Below, piece by piece: positions 38,341 to 49,686 of a DNA stretch of 64,000 nucleotides. The notes beneath the pieces are model-generated. The model was not told the DNA's origin, made no database searches, and was given only the letters and a program-made list of their open reading frames with translations. Source of the stretch: Bradyrhizobium semiaridum (GTDB taxonomy: Bacteria > Pseudomonadota > Alphaproteobacteria > Rhizobiales > Xanthobacteraceae). Position numbers and translations under genes: made by a program. Position 1 is the first letter of the stretch; every line of letters begins with the position of its first letter. The DNA lies in NCBI RefSeq assembly GCF_020329505.1, contig NZ_JAGKJJ010000001.1, positions 434,001-498,000 on the forward strand, in the 5' to 3' direction.

Positions 38341-38979
38341 GACACTTCCCCTGTTGTCGTTTTTATCGACTTATTCGACGAAACTTGTGTCCCGCCTGAT
38401 AGGTCCAACGTAACGGGGCCGTTTGAATATCCGCTTAAATAAGAGAATAAAGAGATCATGAATTTAAGACAGTGAATCGCGGATTAAGCCCATGGATCAA
38501 GGACTTTTCGCAACTTTTCATTGACGGTGCAACGCCGTTGTTCACGCTTCGTCTGCGTGTCCTGTCGCATTCGGAAACAGCTTCGTTTGAAATCGAAACG
38601 GCCGCGTAACGGGTGTGAGGGAACCCTTACCGCTGCGCAAAAGGCGGCCGGAAAATTCTTCGAAAATTTTATGGGACCGCCCCGCCCGGGTCGCGACGTC
38701 ACCGATGGAGTGAGGTGGGCTGGCCGTTCGGATCAGACCGGTCCCGCCGTCGGCCAGCGCAACGCCGGCTGACACAGATGCCGAGACCGGGAATATCGGT
38801 CCCGACGGCGGTTCCGCAGAAGCGCTCCGCGACCGAGGTCTTGGGTGCGCGGTCTGTGGCCGCTCACCTACCAGACCGGCATGTCCTGTCTTCTCATTGC
38901 GCGCACGCACGCCACTATCTTGGCGGCGATGGCAAGGATTCATTGGCAGCGTCCGCGTGGCCGTCGCGGCGGCCGGCTG
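38341..38979. other. Intergenic region upstream of ldtR
   Basis: About 639 bases. The first 140 bases are AT-rich (for example TTAAATAAGAGAATAAAGAG near 38434) and likely contain the ldtR promoter. Beyond that the sequence shows GC-rich stretches with no ORF that looks coding and no clear repeat. Confidence 0.5.
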
Positions 38980-40696
<1,717 letters not shown>

Positions 40697-40710
40697 CGAC
40701 CGTTTCCTCC

Positions 40711-40786
40711 GTCGTAGCGAGCGAAGCGAAGCAATCCATCTCTCGGCTCGGGGAAGCGTGGATTGCTTCGCTTCGCTCGCAATGAC
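40711..40786. repeat. Palindromic intergenic repeat, family A
   Basis: GTCGTAGCGAGCGAAGCGAA with GCAATCCA on the left and GGATTGCTTCGCTTCGCTCG with CAATGAC on the right form a long nearly perfect hairpin. It lies 14 bases after hemB and may also act as a transcript end. Confidence 0.88.
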
Positions 40787-40914
40787 GCGGTGGAGGCAGC
40801 GCCGCTCCACCCGCCGCCGAATCGCCGGAATATTTCGGCAAGTTAATGTTTGCCCGGCTTGGCAGGCGAGCCTCCAGTTCCCATGTCCTGCCGGGACCGG
40901 AATTGGAGGATGCG

Positions 40915-41496
40915 ATGTCCTACAGCAATGACGGCGACCGTGGGCGGAACGATGCTTCTCGCAACAATACTCGCAACGATACTTGGCGCAGCGACGGTGG
41001 CATTCCCCCGCATGCGTTTGATCCGATGTCGCAGCCGGAGTTGTTCCGCGGCGTGCTGACCCGGCGGGTGTTCGCGTTCCTGATCGACCTCGTGGTGATC
41101 GCGGTGCCGGTGATCCTGGCGGTGATCTTCATCTTCCTGCTCGGCTTCGTCACCTTCTTCCTGGGCTGGACATTGTTCGGCCTGCTCTCCCCGCTCTCGA
41201 TCATCTGGGCGATCGTCTATTATGGCTGGTCGATCGGCGGGCCGCATTCGGCGACCATCGGCATGCGGATGATGGATCTGGAACTGCGCACCTGGTACGG
41301 CGCCCGCGGCTACTTCGTGCTTGGCGCCGTCCATGCGGTGCTGTTCTGGGCGACGATCTCGTTTCTGACGCCGCTGGTGCTGCTGGTGAGCCTGTTCAGC
41401 CGCCGCCGTCAGTTGCTGCACGACGTCATCCTCGGAACCGTCATGATCAACAGCTCGGTCCGGGCCTCGGTGGCGCCGGCGGCGCGGGCCTATTAG
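40915..41496 (+). CDS. RDD family membrane protein
   Basis: The protein has 193 residues from ATG at 40915 with GGAGG seven bases upstream. A polar N-terminus (about 1-45, rich in N, D and R) precedes the RDD domain: RVFAFLIDLVVIAVPVIL (helix 1 with the R..D pattern), FGLLSPLSIIWAIVYYGW (helix 2) and a third helix near residues 135-160. RDD proteins are of diverse or unknown function; some are linked to Na+/H+ exchange. It is followed 104 bases later by bpt. Confidence 0.85.
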   Translation: MSYSNDGDRGRNDASRNNTRNDTWRSDGGIPPHAFDPMSQPELFRGVLTRRVFAFLIDLVVIAVPVILAVIFIFLLGFVTFFLGWTLFGLLSPLSIIWAIVYYGWSIGGPHSATIGMRMMDLELRTWYGARGYFVLGAVHAVLFWATISFLTPLVLLVSLFSRRRQLLHDVILGTVMINSSVRASVAPAARAY

Positions 41497-41545
41497 GTCC
41501 GCTTAAACCAATTGACCGTTAACCTTCGGGAGGCGATGCTGACCG

Positions 41546-41589
41546 GTATTGTTGTGGAGCCTTTGGCTGCCTGTATTGTTGTGGAGCCT
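41546..41589. repeat. Short tandem duplication in the bpt leader
   Basis: GTATTGTTGTGGAGCCT occurs at 41546-41562 and again at 41573-41589, a 27-base period. The second copy ends 11 bases before the GTG start of bpt. Confidence 0.85.
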
Positions 41590-41600
41590 GACGATCTGAC

Positions 41601-42377
41601 GTGACCCAGCACTCGCGTGATACCCCCCAGTTCTATTTGACGGCGCCATCGCCCTGCCCCTACCTGCCGGGCCGCCATGAGCGCAAGGTGTTCACGCATC
41701 TGGTCGGTGAAAAGGCCGGCGATCTCAACGACCTCCTGACCCATGGCGGTTTCCGCCGCAGCCAGTCGATCGCCTACCGCCCGGCCTGCGACCAGTGCCG
41801 GGCCTGCGTCTCGGTCCGGGTGGTCGCCAACGAATTCCGCCCCTCGCGCAATTTCCGCAAGATCCTGGCCCGCAACGCCGACATCATCGGCGAGCAGCGC
41901 AGCGCGGTGCCGACCTCAGAGCAATATTCGGTGTTCCGCGCCTATCTCGACCGCCGCCACCGCAACGGCGGCATGGCCGACATGACCGTGCTCGACTACG
42001 CGATGATGGTCGAGGACAGCCATGTCGAGACCCGGATCATCGAGTACCGTCGGCGCAACGCCGACAGCGCCATCACCGGCCGCGGCGACGAACTGCTGGC
42101 GGTGGCGCTGACCGATGTGCTCAGCGACGGGCTGTCGATGGTCTATTCGTTCTTCGAGCCGTCGCAGGAGAGCCGCTCGCTCGGCACCTTCATGATCCTC
42201 GACCACATCGCCCGCGCCCGCCGCCAGGGCCTGCCTTACGTCTATCTCGGCTACTGGATCGAGGGCTCCAAGAAGATGGACTACAAGGGCCGCTTCCTGC
42301 CGCAGCAGCGCCTCGCCCCGAGCGGCTGGCTGCGCGTCGACGCAACAGGCGAGGCGCTGGCGGAGCCGCAGGATTGA
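41601..42377 (+). CDS. bpt: Aspartate/glutamate leucyltransferase
   Basis: The protein has 258 residues and a GTG start at 41601. The N-terminal ATE-type domain contains [16 protein letters not shown] and [16 protein letters not shown]; the C-terminal part contains [18 protein letters not shown] and [20 protein letters not shown]. Bpt adds leucine to proteins with N-terminal Asp or Glu, making them substrates of ClpS-ClpAP in the bacterial N-end rule pathway. The two tandem leader repeats lie just before the start. Confidence 0.95.
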   Translation: MTQHSRDTPQFYLTAPSPCPYLPGRHERKVFTHLVGEKAGDLNDLLTHGGFRRSQSIAYRPACDQCRACVSVRVVANEFRPSRNFRKILARNADIIGEQRSAVPTSEQYSVFRAYLDRRHRNGGMADMTVLDYAMMVEDSHVETRIIEYRRRNADSAITGRGDELLAVALTDVLSDGLSMVYSFFEPSQESRSLGTFMILDHIARARRQGLPYVYLGYWIEGSKKMDYKGRFLPQQRLAPSGWLRVDATGEALAEPQD

Positions 42378-42382
42378 AGAGG

Positions 42383-42450
42383 GCGAATGGCGAGTAGCCA
42401 ATAGCGAATGGTCGCGACCCTATTCGCTACTCCCTATTCACTATTCGCCG
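42383..42450. repeat. Intergenic inverted repeat, family F
   Basis: GGCGAATGGCGAGTAGCCAA with TAGCGAATGG on the left and TATTCGCTACTCCCTATTCA with CTATTCGCC on the right are imperfect inverted copies built from GCGAATAG-like units. It lies between convergent bpt and mntH and differs from the other repeat families in the window. Confidence 0.75.
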
Positions 42451-42453
42451 CGC

Positions 42454-43830
42454 TCAGCCGAAGAACGTATCGATCAGCAGCTTCACGTTCAAAATCACGA
42501 TCACTCCGGCGACCGTCCACGCCGCCATCGCAACCGGCAGCGGGATCGCGAACGCGCCCATCTTGCGCTTGTCGGAGACGAAGCGAACCAGGGGGATCAC
42601 TGCGAACGGCAGCTGCATCGACAGCACCACCTGGCTGAACACCAGAAGCTGCGCGGTGCCGCTCTCGCCGTAGAGTGCAGTCACGGCGATGACCGGGACG
42701 ATGGCGATGCCGCGCGTCACCAGCCGCTGCGCCCAGTCCGGCAGCCGCAGGTCGAGGAAGCCCTGCATCACGATCTGGCCGGCCAGGGTTGCCGTCACCG
42801 TCGAGTTGAGGCCGGAGGCCAATAGCGCCACCGCGAACAAGGTCGAGGCGATGCCGAGGCCGAGCAGCGGCGACAACAGCTCGAAGGCCTGGTCGATCTC
42901 GGCGACGTCGGAATGGCCGCTCTTGTGGAAGGTCGCGGCCGCCACCACCAGGATTGCGGCGTTGATGAACAGCGCCAGCATCAGCGCGATGGTGGAGTCG
43001 GTGGTCGCCCATTTGATGGCGTCCCGCCTGCCCTCCTCGGTGCGCGGATAGGCGCGGGTCTGCACGATCGAGGAATGCAGATAGAGGTTATGCGGCATCA
43101 CGGTGGCGCCGATGATGCCGATCGCGATGTAGAGCATCTCCGGATTGGTGACGATCTCGCGCGACGGGATGAAGCCGCCGAGCACGGCGCGAACCGGCGG
43201 GGCCGCAGCGGCGATCTGCACCACGAAGCAGACCGCGATGACGATCAGGAGCGCGATGACGAAGGCCTCCAGGAAGCGGAAGCCGCGGTTCATCAGGAGC
43301 AGCAGCAGGAACGCGTCGAGCGCCGCGAGCAGCGCGCCGCCGATCAGCGGAATGCCGAACAACAGCTTCAGCGCGATCGCGGTGCCGATCACCTCGGCAA
43401 GATCGCAGGCGATGATGGCGGCTTCGCAGGCCAGCCACAGCATGAAATTGACCGGGCGCGAATAGGTGGCGCGGCAGGCCTGTGCAAGATCGCGGTCGGT
43501 GGCGATGCCGAGCCGCGCCGCCAAGGCCTGCAGCAGGATCGCCATCAAATTGGAGAGCAGGATGACCGACAGCAGCGTGTAGCCGAACTTGGAGCCGCCC
43601 GCGAGGTCGGTGGCCCAGTTGCCGGGGTCCATGTAGCCGACCGACACAAGATAGCCGGGCCCTGCGAAGGCCAGCAGCCGGCGCCACCACAGCCCCCCCG
43701 AGGGCACCGCAACCGTCGAGTTCACTTCCGGGAGGCTGCGGGCACGCCCGGCGTCGCCGCGCCAGCCGGATTCGGCCGGCAGCGCCGCAGACAGGGAAGC
43801 CGGGGGCATTTCAGGCGTGCGAGCGTCCAT
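42454..43830 (-). CDS. mntH: Nramp-family Mn2+/metal transporter
   Basis: The protein has 458 residues with 11 predicted helices. The metal-binding motifs are DPGN at 68-71 ([12 protein letters not shown]) and MPH in [14 protein letters not shown]. It imports Mn2+ (and some Fe2+) with protons. An N-terminal 45-residue polar extension precedes helix 1. In B. japonicum mntH is repressed by manganese through the Fur-type regulator Mur, and a matching site lies 31 bases upstream here. No strong ribosome site is seen before the ATG. Confidence 0.95.
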   Translation of the reverse strand: MDARTPEMPPASLSAALPAESGWRGDAGRARSLPEVNSTVAVPSGGLWWRRLLAFAGPGYLVSVGYMDPGNWATDLAGGSKFGYTLLSVILLSNLMAILLQALAARLGIATDRDLAQACRATYSRPVNFMLWLACEAAIIACDLAEVIGTAIALKLLFGIPLIGGALLAALDAFLLLLLMNRGFRFLEAFVIALLIVIAVCFVVQIAAAAPPVRAVLGGFIPSREIVTNPEMLYIAIGIIGATVMPHNLYLHSSIVQTRAYPRTEEGRRDAIKWATTDSTIALMLALFINAAILVVAAATFHKSGHSDVAEIDQAFELLSPLLGLGIASTLFAVALLASGLNSTVTATLAGQIVMQGFLDLRLPDWAQRLVTRGIAIVPVIAVTALYGESGTAQLLVFSQVVLSMQLPFAVIPLVRFVSDKRKMGAFAIPLPVAMAAWTVAGVIVILNVKLLIDTFFG

Positions 43831-43860
43831 ACTGAAAAGATGGCTGATCCGCCCCGTTAA

Positions 43861-43883
43861 TGCAACTCATTTGCAACTGCATC
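43861..43883 (-). promoter_or_regulatory. Probable Mur/Fur operator of mntH
   Basis: The sequence TGCAACTCATTTGCAACTGC followed by AT contains TGCAA-N5-TTGCA as a perfect inverted repeat and an extra TGCA at the end, much like the Fur/Mur sites described in rhizobia. It sits 31 bases before the mntH start, where it would overlap the promoter and block transcription when occupied. Confidence 0.6.
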
Positions 43884-44180
43884 TGGACTCACGATACCGC
43901 TACCGGCGGAAGCTGCCCGTTCCCTGGCCTGCCTGCGGCGTTGGAGCTTCCGTCAGCCTAATACCGCTCGACGACAGGTTGTCTGCGATCGACGGCCCAA
44001 CTTCACCGACCATTAGCATTGTCGTCCGACACATCTTGAGATGCCCAGGATTATGACGCTCGGCAACGAAACCAGCTGAGCCCCATGGGCGACAAAGAGC
44101 TGAGTGCTTGCGCAGCATGGCGGCGATCGCCGGATCACCGGAGTTCCCGCGGCGCGGCCTGAAAGGATCAAGTCACGGCG
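43884..44180. other. Intergenic region, mntH / yqiJ divergent
   Basis: About 297 bases that must carry the yqiJ promoter and part of the mntH promoter. GAAAGGA at 44160-44166 is the likely yqiJ ribosome site. No other signal is recognised. Confidence 0.5.
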
Positions 44181-44843
44181 ATGAGTGCAATTGGCGACCT
44201 TCTGCTCGCCCCCGACGTGCGGCCGTTCGCGGTGGCGGCCGCGATCATGGTTGCGCTCGGCGGCATCGAAATCCTCTGCATGCTGGTCGGGTTCTCGATC
44301 AACGACATGTTCGGCAAGGAAGTCGCCGTCGAGGGCGAGCACCCCGGTGTCCTCGAAGGGCTGTTCCTCTGGGTCAATACCGGACACCTGCCGCTGCTGA
44401 TCCTGATCATCCTGGTGCTCGGCTATTTCTCGATCCTCGGCTTCTTCGTCCAGGGCATCGCCCATGGCATCGGCCTTTCCGTGCCGGCCTGGGTCGCCGC
44501 GCTGGTCGCGGGCGTCTGGAGTCTGCCGATGACGCGCGTCACCAGCCGGCGCATCGCGCGCATCATCCCGCGCGACGAGAGCTATGCGGTGGATGAGGCC
44601 GATTTCGTCGGCCATATCGGCGAAGTCTCGGTCGGCCCGCTCGACCACGGGTTGCCCGGGCGCGTCCGCGTCAAGGACGTCCACGGCAACTGGCACACGG
44701 TGGTGGCGCGGGCCGGCCCGGAGTCCGATGCGCTCCCGGTCGGCGCCGACGTGCTGCTGGTCAATCGCGACGCCAAGAGCTTCATCGCGGTTGCCGCAAG
44801 CGGCGGCCTCATCGAGCAACGACAATCCTTCAACAGGACATAA
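44181..44843 (+). CDS. yqiJ: YqiJ-family OB-fold membrane protein
   Basis: The protein has 220 residues. Three membrane helices (about 15-40, 65-90 and 98-115) are followed by a soluble OB-fold (DEADFVGHIGEVSVGPLDHG, RVRVKDVHGNWHTVVARAGP, LPVGADVLLVNRDAKSFIAV). It resembles E. coli YqiJ and the NfeD-like partners of flotillins. It ends three bases before the flotillin gene, so they form an operon. Confidence 0.82.
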   Translation: MSAIGDLLLAPDVRPFAVAAAIMVALGGIEILCMLVGFSINDMFGKEVAVEGEHPGVLEGLFLWVNTGHLPLLILIILVLGYFSILGFFVQGIAHGIGLSVPAWVAALVAGVWSLPMTRVTSRRIARIIPRDESYAVDEADFVGHIGEVSVGPLDHGLPGRVRVKDVHGNWHTVVARAGPESDALPVGADVLLVNRDAKSFIAVAASGGLIEQRQSFNRT

Positions 44844-44846
44844 CAC

Positions 44847-46619
44847 ATGTGGGAATTTGCTATACCCGTCCTCATTGCCGTCATCGCCATCCTCGTCATC
44901 GGCGTGTTGTTCGCCAGACTCTACAAGCGATCGACGCGCGACGAGGCCTATGTCCGCACCGGGCTCGGCGGCCAGAAGGTCGTGCTCGACGGCGGCTCCG
45001 TCGTGCTGCCGATCTTCCATTCCACCGCCGCGGTGAACCTGAAGACGCTGCGGCTCGAGGTCGCGCGCGGCGGCCCGGATTCGCTGATCACCAAGGACCG
45101 CATGCGCGTCGACATCGGCGCCGAGTTCTATCTCCGCGTCAAACCGGACTCGTCGTCGATCGCGCTCGCCGCGCAGACGCTCGGCAACCGCACCAACGAT
45201 GCCGCCGAGCTGCGCGAGCTGGTCGAGGCCAAGTTCGTCGACGGCCTGCGCTCGGTCGCCGCAACCATGAACCTCGAAGAATTGCAGGAGCAGCGCGCGA
45301 CTTTCGTCAAGGCGGTGCAGGACGCGGTCGGCGCCGACATCCAAAACAACGGCCTCGAGCTCGAATCGGTGTCGCTGACGAGGCTGGACCAGAGCGACAT
45401 CAAGCACTTCAACCCGAGCAATTTCTTCGATGCGCACGGCCTGACCACGCTGACGCAAATCACAAAACAGCGCGAGCAGGAGCGCAACCAAATCGTCCGC
45501 ACCACCGAGGTGAACATCGCCCAGCAGGACCTGGTGGCGCGGCAGACCACGCTGCAGATCGAAAGCACCAAGCGCGAGGCCGAGCTGGCGCAGCAGCGTG
45601 ACATCGCCAACAAGACAGCGGCGATGCGCGCGCAGACCGCGCAGGTCGAACAGGCCGCGCTGCAGAACGAGGCCGAGTACCGGATTCAGCAGGAGCTTGC
45701 GGTCGCCAACAAGCAGACCGAGGCCAACCAGGCCCGCGACACCCGCAAGATCGAGGCCGATCTCGCAGTGAAGCGCCGCACCACCGAGATGGAGCGCGAG
45801 TTGCAGATCGTGGCGCAGGAAGCCGCCATCGCGGTCTCGACCAAGAGCAAGGAACAGTCGGAGGCGCAGACCATCGCCGAAACCGCGCGCGCACTGGCGA
45901 TCGCGGCCGAGGAAAAGGTCACCACCGCGCGCGCCACCGAGGTCGCCGAGCGCGACAAGATCATCAACGTGATCGCCGCGCGCAAGGTCGCGGAAACCAA
46001 CGCGATGCCGATCACGGTGATGGCCGAAGCCGAACGGCTGGCCGCGGCCAACAAGGCCGAAGCCACCAACGTGCTGGCCAAGGCCGACGCCGATGCGGCC
46101 ACCACCCGCGCCGCCGGCGTCAAGGCACTCGGCCAGGCCGAGGCGGAAGTGGCGCAGTTGAAGGCGGAAGCGCGCAACAAGCTCAGCGCGGCGATGGTGG
46201 ATTACGATCTCACGCTCGCGCGCATCAACATCATCCCGAACGCGCTCGCCGAAGCGGTGAAGCCGATCGAGAAGATCTCCGACATCCGCATCTTCGACAC
46301 CGGCGGCCTGCTCGGCCGCGGCAATGGCAGTGCCAATGGCCATGGTGGCGGCAATGGCGGCCTTGGGCTCGGCGACGGCCTCGCGGCGCAGCTGCTGTCG
46401 GTGTCGGCGTTCAAGCCGATCATCGACAAGATCCTCGACGAGGCTGGTTTCGCGCCCGGACAGGACAACATGCTGAGCCTGTTGAGCGCGCTGCGTGCCG
46501 CAACTGGGCCGATCGACCCGACCGAAACGCAAGCCAAGGGCGCACTTGCCGATAGCGCAACGCCGCAGCCCGCGGCCATCTCGGGGATCGGCAAGGCGAC
46601 GCTTGGCCCGAAGTCCTGA
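44847..46619 (+). CDS. yqiK: Flotillin-family protein (YqiK-like)
   Basis: The protein has 590 residues. A single N-terminal membrane helix (about 4-22) is followed by an SPFH/band-7 domain (RTGLGGQKVVLDGGSVVLPI to about 180) and a long coiled-coil region rich in A, E, Q and K (about 200-470). The C-terminus has a G/N-rich linker (GRGNGSANGHGGGNGGLGLG). Flotillins organise membrane microdomains. The order yqiJ-yqiK matches E. coli. A hairpin follows 112 bases downstream. Confidence 0.9.
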   Translation: MWEFAIPVLIAVIAILVIGVLFARLYKRSTRDEAYVRTGLGGQKVVLDGGSVVLPIFHSTAAVNLKTLRLEVARGGPDSLITKDRMRVDIGAEFYLRVKPDSSSIALAAQTLGNRTNDAAELRELVEAKFVDGLRSVAATMNLEELQEQRATFVKAVQDAVGADIQNNGLELESVSLTRLDQSDIKHFNPSNFFDAHGLTTLTQITKQREQERNQIVRTTEVNIAQQDLVARQTTLQIESTKREAELAQQRDIANKTAAMRAQTAQVEQAALQNEAEYRIQQELAVANKQTEANQARDTRKIEADLAVKRRTTEMERELQIVAQEAAIAVSTKSKEQSEAQTIAETARALAIAAEEKVTTARATEVAERDKIINVIAARKVAETNAMPITVMAEAERLAAANKAEATNVLAKADADAATTRAAGVKALGQAEAEVAQLKAEARNKLSAAMVDYDLTLARINIIPNALAEAVKPIEKISDIRIFDTGGLLGRGNGSANGHGGGNGGLGLGDGLAAQLLSVSAFKPIIDKILDEAGFAPGQDNMLSLLSALRAATGPIDPTETQAKGALADSATPQPAAISGIGKATLGPKS

Positions 46620-46730
46620 CATGGGGCGGCTGCGTGAATGCGGATCATGTCGGGTTACATCCCACGTAACGACCGGAGACGAATGCCCCGTCAAAGCGTA
46701 GTCCGCGCGTTCGTTGACGGTGCTCCAAGC

Positions 46731-46754
46731 GCCCGCTGCAATTGCGCAGCGGGC
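46731..46754 (+). terminator. Hairpin after yqiK, likely terminator
   Basis: GCCCGCTGC (46731-46739) and GCAGCGGGC (46746-46754) form a 9-pair stem with the AATTGC loop, followed by TTGCCTT. It is the first strong hairpin after the yqiJK operon and lies before the MFS gene. Confidence 0.7.
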
Positions 46755-46834
46755 TTGCCTTGTCGGGAAACGGGTGGGATCGGGCCTCCTCCTCCCCCAC
46801 ACTGTGGCAGATTTAAATTCCAAGGGATTCTGCC

Positions 46835-48076
46835 ATGTCCGCCGACACGCCTCGCCTGCCCGCGACCTTCAACCGCCTCGCCTGGTCCAATCTCGCCGCG
46901 CAATCGGCCGAGCAGATCGCGCTTGCGGCAGCGCCGATCGTCGCGGTGCTGCTGCTCGGGGTCGGCGAAGGCCAGACCGGCCTGTTGCAGACCGCGCTGA
47001 CGCTGCCCTTCATCCTGTTCGCGATCCCCGCCGGCCTGCTGGCCGACCGGGTGTCGCGACGCTGGGTGATGGCAGGCTCCGAGGCGCTGCGCGCGGCGGC
47101 GCTGGCGGCGATCCTGCTGCTGCTCTGGCTCGGCCTGATGACCCTGCCGCTGCTGGCTCTGCTCGGCTTTGTCGCGGTCTGCGGCACGGTCGCCTACAGC
47201 GTCGCAGCGCCGGCGCTGGTCCCATCGCTGGTCACCGCGCAGCAATTGCCCGCGGCGAACGCCCGCATCGAACTGGCGCGCACAGTCGCATTCGCCAGCG
47301 GCCCGGCGCTCGGCGGCGTACTGGTCGGCTGGGTCGGCGCCGCGCCGGCCTTCGGTTTCGCCGCTGCATTGTCCGCGATCGCGGTCGTGCTGCTCGCCGG
47401 CATCTACGAGCCCGCGCGCGCGCCGGCGCCGCAGCGCCATCCGTTGCAGGACATCAAGGAAGGCGCCGCCTTCGTGCTGCATCACGCGCTGCTGCGGCCG
47501 GTGTTCGTCACCCAGTTCATCTTCAACACCGCATCGTTCCTGCTGCTCGCGGTGTTCGTGCCCTACGCCGTGCGCCATCTCGGCCTCAGCGCCACCGGCG
47601 TCGGCACTGTGCTCGCGATGTACGGCGTCGGCATGGTGGTCGGCGCGCTGTTCGCGACTCGCGTCATGAAGCGGCTGGCGTTCGGCACCGTGATCGGACT
47701 CGGCCCGGTCACCGGTTTCGTCGCCGCGGCGGTGATGGCGCTGACCACCTGGATTCCGACGCCGCTGCTCGCCGGCCTCAGCTTCTTCCTGCTCGGCGTC
47801 GGCCCGATCCTGTGGGTGATCTCCACCACCACGCTGCGGCAGTCGGTGACGCCGCCCTCGCTGCTCGGCCGGGTCTCGGCGATCAACATCATGAGCTACG
47901 GCGCCCGCCCGCTCGGCTCCGCGCTCGGCGCCGTCGTTGGCGGCCTCTACGGCGCCGAAGCCTGCCTCTATCTGGCAGCCGCGATCTTCGCCGCCCAGGC
48001 GCTGGTGATCCTGATGTCACCGGCGGTGTCGCTGACCCGGCAGCCCGACATGGTCGGCGAACCGGCGCGGTGCTGA
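46835..48076 (+). CDS. MFS transporter (EntS-like group)
   Basis: The protein has 413 residues with 12 predicted helices. The loop 2-3 motif is present as AGLLADRVSRRWVM (about 67-80), and RIELARTVAFASGPALGGVL matches the MFS_3/EntS-type exporters. Relatives export siderophores, macrolides or other small molecules. The substrate is unknown. It is preceded by AAGGGA and a terminator hairpin, so it is likely transcribed separately from yqiJK. Confidence 0.88.
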   Translation: MSADTPRLPATFNRLAWSNLAAQSAEQIALAAAPIVAVLLLGVGEGQTGLLQTALTLPFILFAIPAGLLADRVSRRWVMAGSEALRAAALAAILLLLWLGLMTLPLLALLGFVAVCGTVAYSVAAPALVPSLVTAQQLPAANARIELARTVAFASGPALGGVLVGWVGAAPAFGFAAALSAIAVVLLAGIYEPARAPAPQRHPLQDIKEGAAFVLHHALLRPVFVTQFIFNTASFLLLAVFVPYAVRHLGLSATGVGTVLAMYGVGMVVGALFATRVMKRLAFGTVIGLGPVTGFVAAAVMALTTWIPTPLLAGLSFFLLGVGPILWVISTTTLRQSVTPPSLLGRVSAINIMSYGARPLGSALGAVVGGLYGAEACLYLAAAIFAAQALVILMSPAVSLTRQPDMVGEPARC

Positions 48077-48088
48077 TCCACTGCCTCC

Positions 48089-48168
48089 GTCATTGCGAGC
48101 GGAGCGAAGCAATCCATTTTCTCCGCTTGCGGATGGATGGATTGCTTCGTCGCTTCGCTCGCAATGAC
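48089..48168. repeat. Palindromic intergenic repeat, family A
   Basis: GTCATTGCGAGCGGAGCGAA with GCAATCCATTTT on the left and TGGATTGCTTCGTCGCTTCG with CTCGCAATGAC on the right. It is the best-preserved of three copies and lies between the convergent MFS and cyclase genes, where it can act as a transcript end for both. Confidence 0.9.
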
Positions 48169-48184
48169 GGGGTCAGAGCCGACT

Positions 48185-49441
48185 TCAGCTCGCCAGATAC
48201 CGTTCGTATTTGCCGCCGACCACTTCGTCGGCGGCGACCGCCGGATCGAGGGTGTAGAGATCCTGCGCATGGCTGATGCCGCGCAGCACGAAACGGCCGG
48301 TGGAGACCAGATAGTTGCGGCCCGCGGCGTCGAGCCCGGTGCGGAACGCGGTCGAGGTCAGCAATTCGCGGTCGACCGAGGCGCACATCGAGGCAATGCG
48401 ACTGACCTCGTTGACGGCGGGGCCGACGACGGTGAAATCGAGCCGGTCCTCGCTGCCGATATTGCCGTAGAACACCTCGCCGACATGCAGGCCGACATAG
48501 GCCGTGGTGGTCGGCCGCCCCTCGTTCTCGCGGCGATCGTTCAGCACCCGCATATTGTGCCGGAATCTGTGTTCGGCGCGCAGCGCCGCCCGCTTGGCGC
48601 CGCCCATGTTCTCGCCGGTGAACATCGCCAGCACGCCGTCGCCGATCAGCTTCAGCACCTCGCCGCCGGCGTCATGGATCGCGTCGATCGAGGCCTGCGC
48701 ATAATCGTTGAGGAACGGGATGATCTCGTCCGGGCCGATGCGTTCGCTGATCGCGGTGGAGCCGCGGACGTCGGAGTACCACAGCACGGCCTTGATCTTC
48801 TCGGTGACGCCGCGCTGCATGCGGCCGCGCAGCACCTGCTCGGCGGTGTCGCGGCCGAGATAGACCCGGCCGAGTGTGCGGGCGATCTCGACCTGCGCCG
48901 CGGATTTGACCGCGAGCCCGAGCACCGGCACCAGCTCGCGCAGCGCATCCATATGGGCCTGCTCGAAGCCGTTCGAATGCCGCGTGGTCCAGTAGGAGTA
49001 GAAGCAGTCCATCTCGCCGATCGTGCCGGCCTCGCCGAAGCGATGCACGAAGGCGGCGAAGTGCTTGTGGCCCTTTTCGGCAAGCTCGCCGATCATCGAG
49101 AAGCCGTGAGACGTGTCGGCGAGATCGATCAGCATCTCCTCATGGCCATTTTCGAGCATGTGGTAGAAGGCCGATCTGCGCCAGTTCTGGTTGGCGTCGC
49201 CGGTGCTGGTCGAGCCGTATTCGAACATGTCGGCCTCGTTGCTCTCGCCGTCGTTCCAGCGGAAGCCGCGGCCCTCGAAGATCGGATGCAGGGTGTCGAT
49301 GAAGACGATGGCGCGCGACAGCGGCATGCCGGCGGCCCGGCAGCGCTCGCAGAAGCCGCGCAGCAGGTCGTTTTCGGGCAGGCCCGTGAGACCCTGCCGG
49401 ACCAGCCAGTTCGAAAGGCGCAAACGGGGCGTCAGTTCCAT
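48185..49441 (-). CDS. Class III adenylate/guanylate cyclase
   Basis: The protein has 418 residues from ATG at 49441. The first 210 residues form a domain without recognised family (ENDLLRGFCERCRAAGMPLS; WTTRHSNGFEQAHMDALREL). The catalytic domain follows, with metal-binding D224 (WYSDVRGST) and D268 (LIGDG), substrate-selecting K264 and D335 (LDFTVVG), and N344 and R348 of the transition-state pair (PAVNEVSR). The K/D pair points to ATP, so it should make cAMP. Bradyrhizobium genomes encode many such enzymes. No membrane segment is visible. Confidence 0.9.
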   Translation of the reverse strand: MELTPRLRLSNWLVRQGLTGLPENDLLRGFCERCRAAGMPLSRAIVFIDTLHPIFEGRGFRWNDGESNEADMFEYGSTSTGDANQNWRRSAFYHMLENGHEEMLIDLADTSHGFSMIGELAEKGHKHFAAFVHRFGEAGTIGEMDCFYSYWTTRHSNGFEQAHMDALRELVPVLGLAVKSAAQVEIARTLGRVYLGRDTAEQVLRGRMQRGVTEKIKAVLWYSDVRGSTAISERIGPDEIIPFLNDYAQASIDAIHDAGGEVLKLIGDGVLAMFTGENMGGAKRAALRAEHRFRHNMRVLNDRRENEGRPTTTAYVGLHVGEVFYGNIGSEDRLDFTVVGPAVNEVSRIASMCASVDRELLTSTAFRTGLDAAGRNYLVSTGRFVLRGISHAQDLYTLDPAVAADEVVGGKYERYLAS

Positions 49442-49686
49442 GGGCTGAGTATGCCGGGCAATTGCTGCGGGAGAAAGGGCTGGTCCGTCGACGTGGCCTT
49501 GCCGTGGCGACGGTCCGCCTACAGATGCAGATGCGGATACGGCATTGCAAGACCGGCCGGTTTCACCATTTGCGCACCGATCACGCCCATCGAGCAGCGG
49601 CGATTCCGCTTCCCTTTGCCGCGGCCTTCGCGCACAAAGCTGCATAGACAGCGACCCCCGGCCCAGCAAACCCGATCCGGCGCCTC

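Noticed and set aside
38484-38702. 72-residue minus-strand frame upstream of ldtR
   Set aside because: Basic, low-complexity text without family resemblance; no good ribosome site.
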